NCBI RefSeq assembly: GCF_900129545.1
Contig: NZ_FQWB01000001.1
Location: 868,001-932,000, forward strand
Length of the DNA stretch: 64,000 nt
Reading direction: 5' to 3'
DNA from: Flavobacterium fluvii
GTDB taxonomy: Bacteria; Bacteroidota; Bacteroidia; Flavobacteriales; Flavobacteriaceae
Positions 62,060 to 64,000 of the stretch are shown piece after piece. Under the pieces are notes generated by a model. That model worked only from the letters and a program-made list of their open reading frames with translations. It was not told the origin of the DNA and searched no databases. Numbering within the stretch: the stretch's first letter is position 1; the number at the start of each line of letters is the position of its first letter. Both the position numbers and the translations under genes were made by a program.

Positions 62060-63382
62060 ATGATGAACAATAAAATTTTAAGATGGTCACTCATTGCTTC
62101 TTTCGCTGGATTTCTTTTTGGCTTCGATACAGTAGTGATCTCTGGAGCAGACAAAACCTTGCAGTTGTTATGGAATTCAAGTGATGTTTTCCACGGTTCC
62201 GTGGTAATGGCAATGGCACTTTGGGGTACAGTTATAGGAGCAATTTTTGGTGGTTTTCCAACAAATAAATTAGGCCGAAAAAAGACCTTGTTGATTATAG
62301 GTATTTTATTTTCTATTTCGGCTGCTGGTTCTGCCCTATCCAATGATCCGTATGTATTTGCTTTTTTCAGGTTTTTGGGAGGTTTGGGAATTGGAGCTTC
62401 AACAATTGCGGCACCAGCTTATATATCTGAAATTGCACCTGCCAAGGATAGAGGCCGTTTGGTGGGATTGTATCAATTTAATATTGTGTTGGGAATTCTA
62501 ATTGCATTTTTATCCAACTATCTTTTGAGTGATGTAGGGACAAATGCCTGGAGATGGATGCTGGGTGTTCAAGTTTTTCCTTCTGTAATTTATACGTTAA
62601 TGGCATTTAGTATTCCCGAAAGCCCAAGATGGTTGTATTCAATGCTTAGAATTGAAGAAGCCAAACTTATTTTTGACAAAATTGGCTCTAAAGAAGATGT
62701 CCAAAGTATTATGGATGATCTTGGCAATAACAGTAATGGTACTCCTTTGGATGAAAATGTTTTTATGAAAAAATACCGTTTTCAACTCATATTGGTTTTC
62801 TTGATTGCCGCTTTTAATCAATTATCAGGAATTAATGCCTTTTTATATTACGCTCCCAGAATATTTGGTGAAGCAGGACTAGGTGCAAAAACAGCCTTGT
62901 TGAGCAGTATTGGTATCGGTTTTATCAATTTAGTTTTTACATTGATTGGAGTATATCTTATTGACAGATTGGGAAGACGTAAATTAATGATTTTCGGTTC
63001 CATTGGTTATATATTCTCGCTTTCAATGGTGGCAGCTTCTTTTTACTTAAACTGGACTGGACTGGCAGTACCCGGGTTTTTATTCCTCTTTATTGCCTCT
63101 CACGCCATTGGACAAGGTGCTGTTATTTGGGTATTCATTTCTGAAATATTCCCCAACCATTTAAGGGCTTCTGGACAGTCCTTTGGCAGTTCTGTGCATT
63201 GGGTTTTGGCAGCTATTATCCCTTCGATGGTACCCATCCTTTTTACAAGTTTTGGCGTTGGAAACGTGTTTGCCTTTTTTGCCTTTATGATGGTTTTCCA
63301 ATTGTTGTTCGTCATTTTTATGATGCCGGAAACCAAAGGGATTTCATTGGAAGATGTTAGTAAAGGATTAATTAATAAATAA
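62060..63382 (+). CDS. Sugar-porter MFS transporter (probable fructose/H+ symporter)
   Basis: A 440-residue MFS protein of the sugar porter family with 12 membrane segments. Signatures seen: GFLFGFDTVVISG in TM1, NKLGRKKTLL after TM2, RFLGGLGIGASTIAAPAYISEIAPAKDRGRLVGLYQ for TM4-5, PESPRWLY after TM6, DRLGRRKLM after TM8, and PETKG at the C-terminal end. These are the hallmarks of glucose/fructose/xylose symporters. Start 62060 or the adjacent ATG at 62063. Placed between two GH32 genes and after a fructose-type sensor, it likely imports fructose or short fructo-oligosaccharide products. It ends five bases before the next gene. Confidence 0.93.
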   Translation: MMNNKILRWSLIASFAGFLFGFDTVVISGADKTLQLLWNSSDVFHGSVVMAMALWGTVIGAIFGGFPTNKLGRKKTLLIIGILFSISAAGSALSNDPYVFAFFRFLGGLGIGASTIAAPAYISEIAPAKDRGRLVGLYQFNIVLGILIAFLSNYLLSDVGTNAWRWMLGVQVFPSVIYTLMAFSIPESPRWLYSMLRIEEAKLIFDKIGSKEDVQSIMDDLGNNSNGTPLDENVFMKKYRFQLILVFLIAAFNQLSGINAFLYYAPRIFGEAGLGAKTALLSSIGIGFINLVFTLIGVYLIDRLGRRKLMIFGSIGYIFSLSMVAASFYLNWTGLAVPGFLFLFIASHAIGQGAVIWVFISEIFPNHLRASGQSFGSSVHWVLAAIIPSMVPILFTSFGVGNVFAFFAFMMVFQLLFVIFMMPETKGISLEDVSKGLINK

Positions 63383-63387
63383 GAATT

Positions 63388-64000
63388 ATGATGAATGCAG
63401 TAAAATTTGGAATTCTTAAAAAAACAGTTGTAATCTTAATACTGCTTACAATGAGTGGTTGTGGTTCCACTAAAACAACTAATGAGAAACTGTTAACCAA
63501 CGAAGAATTGTATAGACCCAATTTTCATTTCACCCCTAAAAGTGGATGGATGAATGACCCTAATGGGATGTTTTTCTACAAAGGTTTGTATCATTTGGGT
63601 TTTCAGTATTATCCAAATGACAATGTTTGGGGACCCATGCATTGGGGCCATGCGACAAGTAAAGACATGATTACTTGGAAGGAAGAAAAAATTGCTCTTT
63701 ACCCGGATGAGATGGGGTATATATTTTCAGGAAGTTCAGTGGTTGACGTGAATAATACCTCTGGATTTGGGAGTTTGAAAAATCCGCCAATTGTGGCAAT
63801 GTTTACGTATCACGATGCCGTAAAAGCAAAAACGGGAGCTATAGATTTTCAATCGCAAGCCATAGCTTATTCTTTGGACGAAGGAATGACTTGGACAAAA
63901 TACAAGAATAATCCAGTAATCAAGAATCCAAATCTCAAAGATTTCAGGGATCCGAAAATGACTTGGGATTCCATTCATAACCAATGGATAATGGTTTTGG
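63388..64000 (+). CDS. GH32 family fructan hydrolase (lipoprotein), 5' part, cut by window end
   Basis: The frame from the ATG at 63388 stays open to the end, giving 204 residues. A lipoprotein signal ends at Cys25 (LTMSGC). The GH32 domain opens at once: RPNFHFTPKSGWMNDPNGM with the nucleophile Asp57, then YHLGFQYYPNDNVWGPMHWGHATS, SGSSVVDV near 115, and RDP at 187-189 with the stabilising Asp188. The acid/base Glu lies beyond the window. This canonical motif fits an active levanase, inulinase or sucrase (exo- or endo-acting not decidable). It follows the transporter stop by five bases, so they are co-transcribed. Confidence 0.93.
   Translation, partial: MMNAVKFGILKKTVVILILLTMSGCGSTKTTNEKLLTNEELYRPNFHFTPKSGWMNDPNGMFFYKGLYHLGFQYYPNDNVWGPMHWGHATSKDMITWKEEKIALYPDEMGYIFSGSSVVDVNNTSGFGSLKNPPIVAMFTYHDAVKAKTGAIDFQSQAIAYSLDEGMTWTKYKNNPVIKNPNLKDFRDPKMTWDSIHNQWIMVL

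Overview
The window looks like chromosomal DNA of a Flavobacterium-like member of the Bacteroidetes (Flavobacteriia). The signs are low G+C, repeated use of the Bacteroidetes promoter pattern (TTTG or TTG, about 20 bases, then TAnnTTTG), a type IX secretion C-terminal sorting domain, a hybrid two-component regulator, a short NuoG without the molybdopterin domain, and many hairpin-forming intergenic repeats. Identification rests on sequence reading only; no database search was run.

Layout. 1-134: the start of a RelE/HigB-type toxin cut by the window edge. 314-2955: umuC-umuD (translesion polymerase V in the unusual order C then D) and a DsbA/FrnE-like oxidoreductase. 3385-6803: two secreted proteins of unknown role, an AraC regulator and a Gfo/Idh/MocA oxidoreductase. 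6845-9610: an MBOAT O-acyltransferase, an SGNH-like membrane-anchored partner and a small secreted protein, probably an extracellular O-acetylation operon. 9776-22945: a complete 14-gene complex I operon (nuoA to nuoN), with a promoter at 22976-23006 and a hairpin terminator at 9701-9748. 23201-29237: cold-shock protein, aspS, a TlpA-like thioredoxin protein, a methyltransferase flanked by twin hairpins, and a divergent SDR reductase/HxlR regulator pair with palindromic operators.

29381-43927: two consecutive tripartite RND efflux operons, each ordered YceI, TetR, TolC, adaptor, pump. The YceI-TetR head and the promoter/operator are almost the same in both, while the pump parts are unrelated at subfamily level. 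This suggests that one regulatory cassette was copied in front of two different pumps. 44020-46621: polyprenyl synthase and three small unknown or envelope proteins. 46744-50821: sucA-sucB of 2-oxoglutarate dehydrogenase. 50888-55209: GH16-like lipoprotein, retropepsin-like protease, tatD, an acyltransferase and type I asparaginase. 55271-55357: tRNA-Ser(GGA).

55802-64000: a fructan-use locus made of a hybrid two-component sensor with a periplasmic sugar-binding domain, a GH32-like protein with an altered nucleophile motif, a sugar-porter MFS transporter and a second, canonical GH32 lipoprotein cut by the window end. Between the first GH32 gene and the transporter lies a 128-base element (61506-61633). 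It folds on paper as a gap-free four-way junction of three perfect hairpins closed by an outer stem, with complementary loops; it is two inverted copies of one hairpin repeat whose stems differ in sequence but stay fully paired. This is the most unusual structure in the window.
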